Source of the DNA: a bacterium
GTDB taxonomy: Bacteria; Actinomycetota; Acidimicrobiia; Spongiisociales; Spongiisociaceae
Assembly: GCA_028820935.1 (NCBI GenBank)
Contig: JAPPHZ010000019.1
Coordinates: 18,586 to 72,292, forward strand
DNA: 53,707 nucleotides
Direction: 5' to 3'
Shown here: piece after piece, positions 35,223 to 43,756 of the stretch
Numbering within the stretch: position 1 is the stretch's first letter
How the letters are laid out: every line of letters starts with the position of its first letter
Made by a program: the position numbers and the translations under genes
Notes under the pieces: generated by a model
Seen by the model: the letters and a program-made list of their open reading frames with translations, nothing else
Told to the model about the DNA's origin: nothing
The model's database searches: none

Positions 35223-36887
35223 ATGATGATGGGGGCCAGGGCCCTGGCGGAGATGCTCGACGGGTACGGAGTGACCCATATCTTCATGGTGCCGGCCGTC
35301 CTCCGGCGAACACTTGCGGAACTGGAGCGGTTCGGAGTGCGGCGCATCCACACCCACGGGGAGAAGCCGGCCGCGTACATGGCCGACGGGTACGCCAGGA
35401 TGGCGGGCCGGCCCGGGGTCTGCATGGCCCAGGCGGTGGGAGCGCTGAACCTGGCCGCCGGCCTCCGCGACGCGCGTCTGGCCGGCTCTCCCATCATCGC
35501 CCTCACCGGAGGACGTACTCCGGACGCAGCCGGCACGGGCGTCTACCAAGAGTTGGACGACCTGCCTGCCTTCGTCAACGTCACCAAATTCAGCGCTGAG
35601 GTTGACTCGGTGGAGCGGATTCCCGATCTGGTCCGGCAGGCATTCCGCTCGGCGGTGTCAGGCCGCCCCGGGCCGGCACACCTCCAGTTCGTCGGCAACG
35701 AAGGCCAGATCGACCTCGGGAACGGAGACCTCGATCCCTCCGTCGAGCCACGGTTCGCTTCGGTGCCTCCGGCGCGGCCCCTCCCCGACCGCCAGGCCGT
35801 GGCGGCCGCACTGGACCTGCTCGAGCGCGCCGAGCGGCCGGTGCTAGTGGCGGGCGGCGGCGTGCGGGCCTCCCGCGCCTCGGGCGAGTTGGTGGCTGTC
35901 GCGGAACGGCTGTCGATCCCCGTGGTGACCTCCCTCAACGGGAAGGACACGATTCCGGGAATCCACCCCCTGTGCGTCGGGGTGGTGGGCACCTACTCAC
36001 GGAGCGCCGCCAACCGGGTCGTCAACCAGGCGGATCTGGTGTGTTTCGTGGGGTCGAGCACCGGCAGCATGACGACCCACTTCTGGCAGGTTCCGGCACC
36101 CGGGGTTCCCGCCATCCAGATCGACATCGACCCGGAAGTGCTGGGTCGCAACTACCCGCTGCGGGTGTCCATCAACGCGGATGCCCGGGCAGCCCTGGCC
36201 TCCATCCTCGAACGAGCCGGCCCGGCCGGTGCGAACCGGCAGGAATGGCTCGCCACTGCCCGCGATGAGGTGGATGCGTGGCGCCGGCAACACCTGGGGC
36301 GTCTTCGCTCGGATGCGGCGCCCATCCGCCCGGAGCGGATCTGCGCAGAGTTGACGGATCTCGTACCCGACGATGCCTGCATCGTTGTCGACACCGGCCA
36401 CGCCGGCATGTGGATGGGCGGCATGTTCGACACCCGGACGCCCGACCAGCGCTACCTCCGCACCTCCGGACACCTCGGCTGGGCGTTCCCCGCCGCGCTG
36501 GGCGCCAAGTGCGCGGCCCCGGACCGCCCTGTGGTCTGCTTCACCGGTGACGCCGGGCTCTGGTACCACATCGCCGAGATCGAGACCGCCGTCCGGTGGG
36601 GCATCAACACGGTGACGGTGGTCAACAACAACTCCTCGGGCAACCAGTCCGCCCGCGGGTTCGACCGCGCCTACGGAGGAGAGCAGACGCCCGAGGGCCG
36701 CCGCCTGTGGACCTTCACCGACGTGGACTTCGCCCGGCTCGCCGAAGGGATGGGGGCGATGGGCATCCGGGTCGAGAAGCCCGACCAGATCGGCCCCGCC
36801 CTCGACCGCGCCCTGGAGGCGGAGCGACCCGTCATCATCGACGTAGTCACCGATGTCGCGGCAATGGCACCCCTCGCCGTGGTTTGA
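35223..36887 (+). CDS. ThDP-dependent enzyme, acetolactate synthase-like, substrate unknown
   Basis: 554 residues, three-domain ThDP enzyme of the acetohydroxyacid synthase/benzoylformate decarboxylase superfamily. Seen: LDGYGVTHIFMVPAVLRRT, HTHGEKPAAYMADGYARM with the activating Glu, a central domain from about 180 to 320, and the ThDP/Mg motif FTGDAGLWYHIAEIETAV...VVNNNSSGNQS. The IFMVPAV segment replaces the GVPG seen in synthases. Start ATG 35223 fits the -10 box; frames extending to 35145 are not supported. It converges with the NCS2 gene (21 bp gap). Only distantly like the xsc product. Could act on a 2-oxo sulfonate or ordinary 2-oxoacid; not decidable. Confidence 0.82.
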   Translation: MMMGARALAEMLDGYGVTHIFMVPAVLRRTLAELERFGVRRIHTHGEKPAAYMADGYARMAGRPGVCMAQAVGALNLAAGLRDARLAGSPIIALTGGRTPDAAGTGVYQELDDLPAFVNVTKFSAEVDSVERIPDLVRQAFRSAVSGRPGPAHLQFVGNEGQIDLGNGDLDPSVEPRFASVPPARPLPDRQAVAAALDLLERAERPVLVAGGGVRASRASGELVAVAERLSIPVVTSLNGKDTIPGIHPLCVGVVGTYSRSAANRVVNQADLVCFVGSSTGSMTTHFWQVPAPGVPAIQIDIDPEVLGRNYPLRVSINADARAALASILERAGPAGANRQEWLATARDEVDAWRRQHLGRLRSDAAPIRPERICAELTDLVPDDACIVVDTGHAGMWMGGMFDTRTPDQRYLRTSGHLGWAFPAALGAKCAAPDRPVVCFTGDAGLWYHIAEIETAVRWGINTVTVVNNNSSGNQSARGFDRAYGGEQTPEGRRLWTFTDVDFARLAEGMGAMGIRVEKPDQIGPALDRALEAERPVIIDVVTDVAAMAPLAVV

Positions 36888-36908
36888 CGGCTGATGCTCC
36901 GTCGTGCG

Positions 36909-38645
36909 CTAGCGGGGGCCGTCGACCGTCACCGTTACGACATCGACCCCGTGGTACTTCTGGTGGCGTACCGACGACGAGTAGTGCTCCAGCAGGCGGA
37001 ATGAGATCTCCCGGACGTCGGTTATCTCGGAGGCTTCGCCCAGGTAGGACAGGCGGTCCTCCAGGTTCTCCCTATCCGACGCGCACACGAACTCCAGCTC
37101 CGCCCCCTCTGCACGGGACCGGGCGGCCACCACCAGGCGGCGCTCGTCCTCGGTCTGGTCCTGGGCCGTTTCCAGGCTGGACAGGGTCTCCTCGCCGACC
37201 AGGACCAGCCTCTCCGCCGAGTCCGAGTCCCACCCGACCTTGGAGGCAAACCTGCGCAGGAAGTCTCCGAGTTTCGGCAGCGTTTCCGAGTCGAGTCCGA
37301 GCTCCAACCGCATGCGCCGGGGGCCGGTCAGCTCTATGAAGGACGTCATGAGAATGGCGACGATCGCTCCTGACGTCATCCCGTTTCCGAGCAACACCCC
37401 CAAGAACCCCTTACCCAGCAGATCGGGGTAGATCACCTGGTTCTGGAAGCCCACGCCGATCCAGAAAGCCAGTCCCGCCACCACGGCCTTGCGATGGTCG
37501 AGGCCATCCTGGAGGACGATCTTCACGCCCTGGATGAACAGCAGAGCGAGCAGGACGGCGATGTACGCGGCCGCCACCGGCGCCGGGATACCGATCAGGA
37601 GAGCCGTCGCCTTGGGCAGGAACGCCACGGCCACGAAGATGATGCCGATTACAGCGCCGACCCTCCGCGCGGCGATGCCCGTGACCTCGGCCAGCGAGAC
37701 GCTTGACGAGTAGGTCGTGTTGGGAAGGGTTCCCGCCAGGCCGGAAAGCAGGTTGCCCGTTCCGTCGGCGTTCAGTGCTCCCTGCACCACGCGGAAGTCG
37801 GTTGCCTGCTGGCGGCGCCGGGAAACCCGCTGGATGGCTACCCCGTCACCCAGGGTCTCTATCGCTCCCACGAGGGTCACGACCACGAACGCAGGGAGCA
37901 GCGCCCAGAACTCGGGGCCGGGAGTGACTTCCAGTCCGGGCCAGCCGCCCGAGGGCACGCCCACCCAGGGGGCCTCCAGCACGGGTCCCACGTCATACAG
38001 TCCGAACAGGGCCGCCACGCCGCAACCCACCGCGATGCCGATGACCGGCGACCACAGCCGCAGCGCCGACGGGGCCCGCAACACCAGCCCGGCCACCGTC
38101 ACCAGGGTCGCCACAGCAGCGGCCGGCGCGGCAGCCGACGACATTCCCTCGGGTACGTCCGTCAGCGAGTCGAACACGACCGGCATGACCGTGGCTGTGA
38201 TGAGCATGATCACGGTTCCCGAGACGACCGGGGTGAATATGCGACGGAGCAGCGAGAGCCGGGCTGCCATCAGGTACTGGAACAGGGACGAGACCACGAT
38301 CAGGCTGGCCATCGTGGCGGGTCCGCCCTCCACCAGTGCCGCGACGCAGACTGCTATGAACGCCCCGGAGGTTCCCATGACGAGCACGTACCCGGCGCCT
38401 ATGCGTCCCCACTTCACGGCCTGGAGCACGGTGGTCACGCCGCTCACGATCAGCGCCGCGAACACGGCCCAGGAGATGTAGGACTCCGGTTGTTCCGCCA
38501 CCCTGGCGACGATCACCACCGTCAGGACGATCGGCGCGACGATTATCGTGGCGGCCTGCAGGCCGGCCCCGGCCGTCACGGCGGGCGGGGGGTTCTCCTC
38601 CGGTTCGTAGCGCACGTTCCGGTTCTCGCGTTCGGCGGCCGCCAT
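36909..38645 (-). CDS. NCS2 (uracil-xanthine) family transporter fused to a degenerate GHKL/anti-sigma-like domain
   Basis: 578 residues. Residues about 20-430 form an NCS2 permease with 12-14 membrane segments; typical pieces are GAIETLGDGVAIQRVSRR and NADGTGNLLSGLAGTLPNTTYSSSV, the substrate-region motifs of xanthine/uracil permeases. After IELTGPRRMRLEL comes a soluble tail (about 445-578): LPKLGDFLRRFASKVGWDSD, ERLVLVGEETLSSLE (an N-box-like helix where Asn is Ser), ELEFVCASDRENLED and GVDVVTVTVD, the layout of RsbW-type GHKL domains but without clear ATP-binding Gly boxes. ATG has GAGGAGGAG. Transcribed after the PP2C and aldehyde dehydrogenase genes. The tail would face the cytoplasm. 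Confidence 0.8.
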   Translation of the reverse strand: MAAAERENRNVRYEPEENPPPAVTAGAGLQAATIIVAPIVLTVVIVARVAEQPESYISWAVFAALIVSGVTTVLQAVKWGRIGAGYVLVMGTSGAFIAVCVAALVEGGPATMASLIVVSSLFQYLMAARLSLLRRIFTPVVSGTVIMLITATVMPVVFDSLTDVPEGMSSAAAPAAAVATLVTVAGLVLRAPSALRLWSPVIGIAVGCGVAALFGLYDVGPVLEAPWVGVPSGGWPGLEVTPGPEFWALLPAFVVVTLVGAIETLGDGVAIQRVSRRRQQATDFRVVQGALNADGTGNLLSGLAGTLPNTTYSSSVSLAEVTGIAARRVGAVIGIIFVAVAFLPKATALLIGIPAPVAAAYIAVLLALLFIQGVKIVLQDGLDHRKAVVAGLAFWIGVGFQNQVIYPDLLGKGFLGVLLGNGMTSGAIVAILMTSFIELTGPRRMRLELGLDSETLPKLGDFLRRFASKVGWDSDSAERLVLVGEETLSSLETAQDQTEDERRLVVAARSRAEGAELEFVCASDRENLEDRLSYLGEASEITDVREISFRLLEHYSSSVRHQKYHGVDVVTVTVDGPR

Positions 38646-38797
38646 CGCCTCTCCTCCTCGTGGTACCCACCAACCTTGCCGTCCGATCGGACGGATCTAC
38701 TGAGCGGTCTCTCGGCCCCGCTGAGTACGTTCATGATAAGAGCCGGAAGGCGCCGCGGACGGGGTTTGGGGGTCCCTGAGGGCCCAGTTGGGGTTGC

Positions 38798-40225
38798 TCA
38801 TTCTCCGTATCGACGCCAGTGGTCGCCGAACAGGGCCTCTTCGGTGGGTCGGTCCTCGGCGATGGTGGTGGACAGGTGGGTCAGGTTGATGAAGTGGCGG
38901 TAGTTCAGATTCTCGCTGATGCTGTTTCCCGCCCAGGTTCCGCAGCCCATCGTCAGGGTGAAGGGAAGCCCGTTGGTGAAGCTGCCCCCGTTCCCGATGG
39001 CGTGGGCCTGGTTGACGAGCACCCGGACCACGTCCAGCTCGGTCGCAAGGAGGCGGGCATTGTCGACCGAAGCCGTGTATATCCCGCACGAGTGGCCCCG
39101 CCCTCTGACCTCCAGGACGGCCCTCACCGTCTCGATAGCCTCCCGGATGCCGGCCGCCCGGTAGACGGTGAGCACTAGCGAGAGCTTTTCGTCGGCGAAG
39201 GATGCGGCGGTGGCCGGCAGCTCGTCCTCGACCAGGAACAACCGAGCCTTCGCAGCCTGGCCGCCCAGCCCGGCGCGCCGGGCGAGGACGTCCGCATCCC
39301 GAGCGATCATCTCGCGGTTCAGCCTCCCGTCCACCCACAGAGCGTCCCGGATCGCACCCTTCTCCCGCCCGTCGACCACGTAGGCCCCGGCCTTGCGAAG
39401 CTCGTCCAGCGCCCGGTCGTATACGTCATCGAGGATCACCAGCGAGTTCTCCGAGGAGCAAGATGTGGCGTTGTCGAAGGTCTTGGAGGCCACGATGCCC
39501 GCGGCGGCTTGCCCGAGGTCGGCGGTGCTGTCGATGATCACGGGCACGTTGCCTGCGCCCACTCCGATCGCCGGCTTGCCGCTCCGGTAGGCGCGGCGCA
39601 CGTTGTTCTGCGACCCGGTGACCACGGACAGGTCGCAAGCCTCCATCAATGCCGTGGTGGAGTTTCGGGTGACCGGTTCCGGGAGGATCTGGACCAGATC
39701 GCACGGTGCGCCCACGCCCTCCAGCGCATCCCGCATGAGCTCCACCGCCCGCGACGTGGTCGCGTAGGCGAGCGGCGAGGGCGCGATGATGACCGCGTTG
39801 CGGCCCTTGACAGCCATCATCGCCTTGTTGACCGGGGTGGCGGCGGGATTGGTGGACGGCGTGACGGCGGCCACCACCCCGACCGGCTTGGCGTAGATCA
39901 TCAGGCCTCGGGACGGATCCTCCTCGATCAGGCCCACCGTCCTGGCCCGGCTCAGGTCCCGGAGGGTGCCGAAGGTCTTGCGGCGGTTCTTGAGGATCTT
40001 GTCCGGGACGTTCCCGAGGCCGGTGGTCCGGACGGCGAGTTCCGCCAGTTCCCGGGCGTGCTCGGGCTTGTAGAGCGACCAGGCCAGCGCCGTCACCACC
40101 TCGTCCACCCGGTCCTGGTCCGATTCGGCGAACTTGGCCATGGCCGACCGGGCTCGGTCCACCACCGCGGTCACGATCTCGCCCGCCGAGTCCTCGGCGC
40201 CCGGAGCCTTCGGTCGAGCGGTCAT
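38798..40225 (-). CDS. CoA-acylating aldehyde dehydrogenase, sulfoacetaldehyde dehydrogenase-like (SauS/SqwD type)
   Basis: 475 residues of the EutE/AdhE/SauS acylating aldehyde dehydrogenase group. Seen: YAKPVGVVAAVTPSTNPAAT (nucleotide site), VKGRNAVIIAPSP, GVGAGNVPVIID, the catalytic FDNATSCSSENS (Cys 256), and the C-terminal NLTHLSTTIAED. These enzymes interconvert aldehyde + CoA and acyl-CoA with NAD(P). The window also has xsc and a CoA ligase pair, so sulfoacetyl-CoA to sulfoacetaldehyde is the favoured reaction; that specificity is inferred. ATG at 40225 has GGTGAGG six bases upstream and lies 10 nt after the PP2C stop, so the two are co-transcribed. Confidence 0.83.
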   Translation of the reverse strand: MTARPKAPGAEDSAGEIVTAVVDRARSAMAKFAESDQDRVDEVVTALAWSLYKPEHARELAELAVRTTGLGNVPDKILKNRRKTFGTLRDLSRARTVGLIEEDPSRGLMIYAKPVGVVAAVTPSTNPAATPVNKAMMAVKGRNAVIIAPSPLAYATTSRAVELMRDALEGVGAPCDLVQILPEPVTRNSTTALMEACDLSVVTGSQNNVRRAYRSGKPAIGVGAGNVPVIIDSTADLGQAAAGIVASKTFDNATSCSSENSLVILDDVYDRALDELRKAGAYVVDGREKGAIRDALWVDGRLNREMIARDADVLARRAGLGGQAAKARLFLVEDELPATAASFADEKLSLVLTVYRAAGIREAIETVRAVLEVRGRGHSCGIYTASVDNARLLATELDVVRVLVNQAHAIGNGGSFTNGLPFTLTMGCGTWAGNSISENLNYRHFINLTHLSTTIAEDRPTEEALFGDHWRRYGE

Positions 40226-40235
40226 GCGCCGGGCC

Positions 40236-41045
40236 TCACCGGTCGGGCGGGCGGCGCCGGTGCGCGACCGCGACGGTGGCGTTGTCGTTGAGGCCGAGGT
40301 TACGGGCCTTCGCGAGGATGCACTCGGCGATCCCTGAGGCGTCTTCGGCTTCAGGGTCACATGCCGACCCGATGCCGGCCGGTGAGTCGTCCCACAACCA
40401 CTCCATGCCCCCACCCTCGGCCGCAAGCGGTTCCCAGGCGCCGTCGCTGGCGATGATCACAACATCGGGTAACTCGGAGTCCTCGAACCCGTCGACCATC
40501 TCCACGTCGACCGGCCCCGCATCGTGGCCGCCGTCCTCGGGCGGTTGACCCAGGCAAACCCGGATGAACCCGTAGGGATCTCGATGGGGACGACCGCAGC
40601 AGGATCCCGAGTAGCCGTCCGGCCCGAGCCACGCCACGAAGGGCATCGTGTCGCCCATCCACCCGATCCGCAGACCACCCTCCGGTGTCCACGCCGCCAT
40701 GCACAGCGTGCTCATCGGGATGCTGGCGCCCGAGACCCAAGGACTCTCCTCCCGCAACGTCCGGGACAGCTGGAGCACCTGCTCGTTGGCGTCGGCAAAG
40801 GCCATTGCCATGTCCGCCTCGCTGCCGATCCGCTCCGGCAGGCAGTCGACGGCCGCCTGCGCCGCCTCATCGCCGCGGGCGTGGCCCCCGAGTCCGTCGG
40901 CCACCGCGATCACCCATGAACCGTCATCCGACACTGCCGTGAACATGCGGTCCTCGTTCACCTGGCGTGGTCCGGCGTCTGTCACCGCGGCGACCGACGC
41001 TACCCCCGGCGACCGGCCCGGCTCAGTGGATTCAAGACGCGACAT
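40236..41045 (-). CDS. PP2C-family serine/threonine protein phosphatase
   Basis: 269 residues. Metal-site motifs are all present: VNEDRMF, VADGLGGHARGDEAA, ASDGAWEPL and LNDNATVAVAH. Cytosolic, no transmembrane part. It would dephosphorylate Ser/Thr residues. The longer frame to 41336 is rejected; ATG 41045 starts the conserved part (SVAAVTDAGPRQVNEDR). Directly upstream of the acylating aldehyde dehydrogenase and the NCS2-GHKL fusion, so a regulatory link to the kinase-like tail of the transporter is attractive. Divergent from the CoA ligase genes (87 bp between starts). Confidence 0.88.
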   Translation of the reverse strand: MSRLESTEPGRSPGVASVAAVTDAGPRQVNEDRMFTAVSDDGSWVIAVADGLGGHARGDEAAQAAVDCLPERIGSEADMAMAFADANEQVLQLSRTLREESPWVSGASIPMSTLCMAAWTPEGGLRIGWMGDTMPFVAWLGPDGYSGSCCGRPHRDPYGFIRVCLGQPPEDGGHDAGPVDVEMVDGFEDSELPDVVIIASDGAWEPLAAEGGGMEWLWDDSPAGIGSACDPEAEDASGIAECILAKARNLGLNDNATVAVAHRRRPPDR

Positions 41046-41132
41046 AGCGACATCATGCCAGATCGCCGGCTCCCACTGGCGTCCGAGCCACAGGGACGGC
41101 GTGCCGGACCGCATAGGATCAACCACTCGAGC

Positions 41133-42269
41133 ATGAACATCCCCGAGCACGCAGCCAAGGCCCTGCTGGAGGACGCCGGCATTAGGGTTCCCGCCGGCAC
41201 CGTGGCCGACTCGCCCCAGGGAGCGGCCCGGGCCGCCGCCGGCCGCGGCCCGGTGATGGTCAAGGCGCAGGTACCGGCGGGAGGCCGGGGGAAATCGGGT
41301 GGCGTCAGGCCCGCTCGGAACCCGGCCGAGGCGCATGCCGTCGCCGAAGATCTCCTAGGCAGCCGTATCGACCGCCACCTGGTAACCGGAGTTCTGGTCG
41401 AGGAACGGATACCGGTCGCCAGGGAACTCTACGCCGCGGTCCTCAACCATCCCGCGGGCCCGGCGCGGCGGGTGGTGCTCTCCGAGCGTGGCGGGGTGGA
41501 CATCGAGGTAACGGCCCGTACCGACCCGGGGTCGATCCGGACGCTCGACATGGACCCGAGAACGGGTTTGCGCCCGCACGCCGCCCGGCGTTTCGTGGCA
41601 AGGACGGGAGTGGATGCGGCCGCTCCGGCCGTTGCCGATGTGCTCATTCGGATGGACCGCCTGCATCGGGACTCCGACGCCCAACTCCTCGAGATCAACC
41701 CGCTCGCCATCACGGATGCGGGCGACGTGGTGGCGCTGGACTGCAAGCTCGTGATAGACGGCGCCGCCGCGGCCCGCCGGCTGTCGCTTGCCGCCGTCGC
41801 CGCACCGGAGCCGCTCACCGAGCTGGAACGGGCCGCCCGGGAACTCGGCCTCCAGTTCGTCGAACTCGACGGGGATATGGGCGTGCTCGCCAACGGCGCC
41901 GGCCTCACGATGACCACCATGGACGTGATCGTCCACCTGGGGGGCCGGCCCGCCAACTTCCTCGAGATCGGCGGCGACGCATACACGAAGGCGCGGCCGG
42001 CGTTGGAACTCGTGCTCAGGCAGCGGGGACTGCGCTCCCTGGTGGTCAACTTCTGCGGGGCCTTCGCCCGGACCGACGTGATGGTCGACGGGCTGACCGA
42101 GGCGTGGCTCGAACTGCAGCCCGATGTCCCCGCCTTCTTCGCCATTGACGGCACCGGGGCGACGGAGGCCAGGAGGATGCTTCAGGAGCGGCTGGGCCTC
42201 GAGCCGTACCCGACCATGGATGAGGCGATCACGGCCGCTATCCGTGACGCTGGACAGGATGCCCCATGA
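41133..42269 (+). CDS. ADP-forming acyl-CoA ligase beta subunit (SucC-like)
   Basis: 378 residues with an ATP-grasp fold: MNIPEHAAKALLEDAGIRVP, VKAQVPAGGRGKSGGV (nucleotide site), LEINPLAI (Mg site), NGAGLTMTTMDVI and GGRPANFLEIGG. Typical length of succinyl-CoA synthetase beta. It and the next gene overlap by ATGA, the usual sucC-sucD coupling. Because the neighbours are a CoA-acylating sulfoacetaldehyde-type dehydrogenase rather than TCA genes, a special acid such as sulfoacetate (SqwKL-like) or malate (MtkAB-like) is possible; succinate cannot be excluded. A TAGGAT box at 41114-41119 may be its -10. Confidence 0.88.
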   Translation: MNIPEHAAKALLEDAGIRVPAGTVADSPQGAARAAAGRGPVMVKAQVPAGGRGKSGGVRPARNPAEAHAVAEDLLGSRIDRHLVTGVLVEERIPVARELYAAVLNHPAGPARRVVLSERGGVDIEVTARTDPGSIRTLDMDPRTGLRPHAARRFVARTGVDAAAPAVADVLIRMDRLHRDSDAQLLEINPLAITDAGDVVALDCKLVIDGAAAARRLSLAAVAAPEPLTELERAARELGLQFVELDGDMGVLANGAGLTMTTMDVIVHLGGRPANFLEIGGDAYTKARPALELVLRQRGLRSLVVNFCGAFARTDVMVDGLTEAWLELQPDVPAFFAIDGTGATEARRMLQERLGLEPYPTMDEAITAAIRDAGQDAP

Positions 42270-43150
42270 TCGTCCGGGGCCACGAGCGGGTACTGGTCCA
42301 GGGCATCACCGGCCGCCAGGCCACGTACTGGACGGCCCGCATGCAGGAGTACGGCACCCGGGTCGTCGCCGGGGTCAGTCCCCGGAAGGCGGGCATCACC
42401 CACTGCGGCGTGCCGGTGTTCGGCAGCGTGCTGGAGGCCGCGGAACATGTCCCCCTGGACGTCTCGGTGTTGTTCGTTCCCCCTCTGAGCGTTAAGCCGG
42501 CGGCGCTCGACGCGGTGGCCGCCGGCGTGCCCAAGCTGGTGATCCTCACCGAGCACGTCCCGGTTCAAGACGCCATGCACGTGATCGCGGCCGCCCGGGA
42601 GGCCGGAACGGAATTGGTGGGCCCCAACACGGCCGGCCTCGTGACGCCGGGCGAGAGCTCCGTCGGCTTCATGCCCGCCTTCGACCCTGCGATCTTCCGC
42701 CCCGGCCGGGTCGGGGTGGTCTCGCGCAGCGGGAGTCTCGGCACCCTGGCCTGCCTGAACATCGTCCGCGCCGGGCTCGGCCAGTCCGCCTTCATCGGGA
42801 TCGGAGGCGACCCGGTGCTCGGTACGCGCACGCGGCGCGCCCTGGAACTCCTGGAGCAGGATCGGGGCACCGGAGCGATCGTCCTGATCGGCGAGATCGG
42901 CGGCGACATGGAGGAGGACGCCGCCGGTTACTTGCCGGAGATGAGCAAGCCGGTCGTGGCCTTCGTCGCCGGGCGAGCCTCGCCCCCGGATCGGAGGATG
43001 GGACACGCCGGAGCGATCTTCCAGGGAGATCGGGGGTCGTACGAATCCAAGCGCCGGGCGCTGGAGGGTGCGGGCGCCGTCGTGCTGGACACCCCGTCAG
43101 GCATCGGACCGGCCCTGCTTGCGATGGAGGAGAGCGATGGCATCCCATAA
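42266..43150 (+). CDS. ADP-forming acyl-CoA ligase alpha subunit (SucD-like)
   Basis: 294 residues. CoA-binding Rossmann part with VLVQGITGRQATYWTARMQEYG and GVSPRKAG; GVVSRSGSLGTLACLNIV; and the phosphohistidine motif GHAGAIF near residue 250. Standard length for SucD. Together with the upstream subunit it makes acyl-CoA from an acid, ATP and CoA. Standard SucD has GGKGG and THLGLPVFN; here the text is KAGITHCGVPVFG, so it is a diverged member. Its 3' end overlaps the VanZ gene by 14 bp. Confidence 0.88.
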   Translation: MIVRGHERVLVQGITGRQATYWTARMQEYGTRVVAGVSPRKAGITHCGVPVFGSVLEAAEHVPLDVSVLFVPPLSVKPAALDAVAAGVPKLVILTEHVPVQDAMHVIAAAREAGTELVGPNTAGLVTPGESSVGFMPAFDPAIFRPGRVGVVSRSGSLGTLACLNIVRAGLGQSAFIGIGGDPVLGTRTRRALELLEQDRGTGAIVLIGEIGGDMEEDAAGYLPEMSKPVVAFVAGRASPPDRRMGHAGAIFQGDRGSYESKRRALEGAGAVVLDTPSGIGPALLAMEESDGIP

Positions 43151-43733
43151 AGAGTCCTCCTCGCTGTTCGCCTCGGATCGGGAGCGGCGGCTGTGGACTT
43201 GGACGCTGGCCGTCGTGGTGGCCATCTACTCGACCCTCGGCTTGGCGCGGACCCTGGCGGGAATCCTGCGGGACGAGGGTTTACTCGTGGCCGCCTTCCT
43301 CATCGGCATGGTCCTCGTCGCGGCGACCGTTCTGGCCCTGGGGCTGAGGACGCGGCCGGGGGCGGCGGAGATAGGCATCGCGCTGGGCATCGCGGCCGTG
43401 TACTTCATGGTGATGTTACGGATGGCGCTCCCGGAGGAACGCACCCATCTCATCGAGTACGGCGTGGTGGCCGTCTTCATCCACGAAGCGCTCAAGGAGC
43501 GGGCCCGCCAGGGTCGTCGCGTCCCGATCCCGGCCCTGTTGGCGATTGCGGCGGCTTCGGCGGTCGGGACGATCGACGAATGTATCCAGGCATTCATACC
43601 CAGCCGCGTCTTCGACCCCGAGGACATCCTGTTCAACTTCCTGGCTGCCCTCATGGCGGTGGTCTCCAGCGTGGCGCTGTCCTGGGCGCGCCGCCGGCGG
43701 GACAGGGTGCGGGGAGAGGCCGACCGCCGGTAG
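43137..43733 (+). CDS. VanZ-family membrane protein
   Basis: 198 residues from ATG 43137, with GGAGGAGAG right upstream inside the sucD-like gene. Four to five membrane segments, with the VanZ hallmarks HLIEYGVVAVFIHEAL and the IDECIQAFIPSRVFDPEDILFNFLAAL segment (Asp/Glu/Gln facing the membrane). VanZ proteins are associated with low-level teicoplanin resistance and cell-envelope functions; mechanism unknown. It is coupled to the CoA ligase genes by overlap, which is an odd pairing. Confidence 0.85.
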   Translation: MASHKESSSLFASDRERRLWTWTLAVVVAIYSTLGLARTLAGILRDEGLLVAAFLIGMVLVAATVLALGLRTRPGAAEIGIALGIAAVYFMVMLRMALPEERTHLIEYGVVAVFIHEALKERARQGRRVPIPALLAIAAASAVGTIDECIQAFIPSRVFDPEDILFNFLAALMAVVSSVALSWARRRRDRVRGEADRR

Positions 43734-43756
43734 CGGCCCCCTGAGATACGCGCCGG

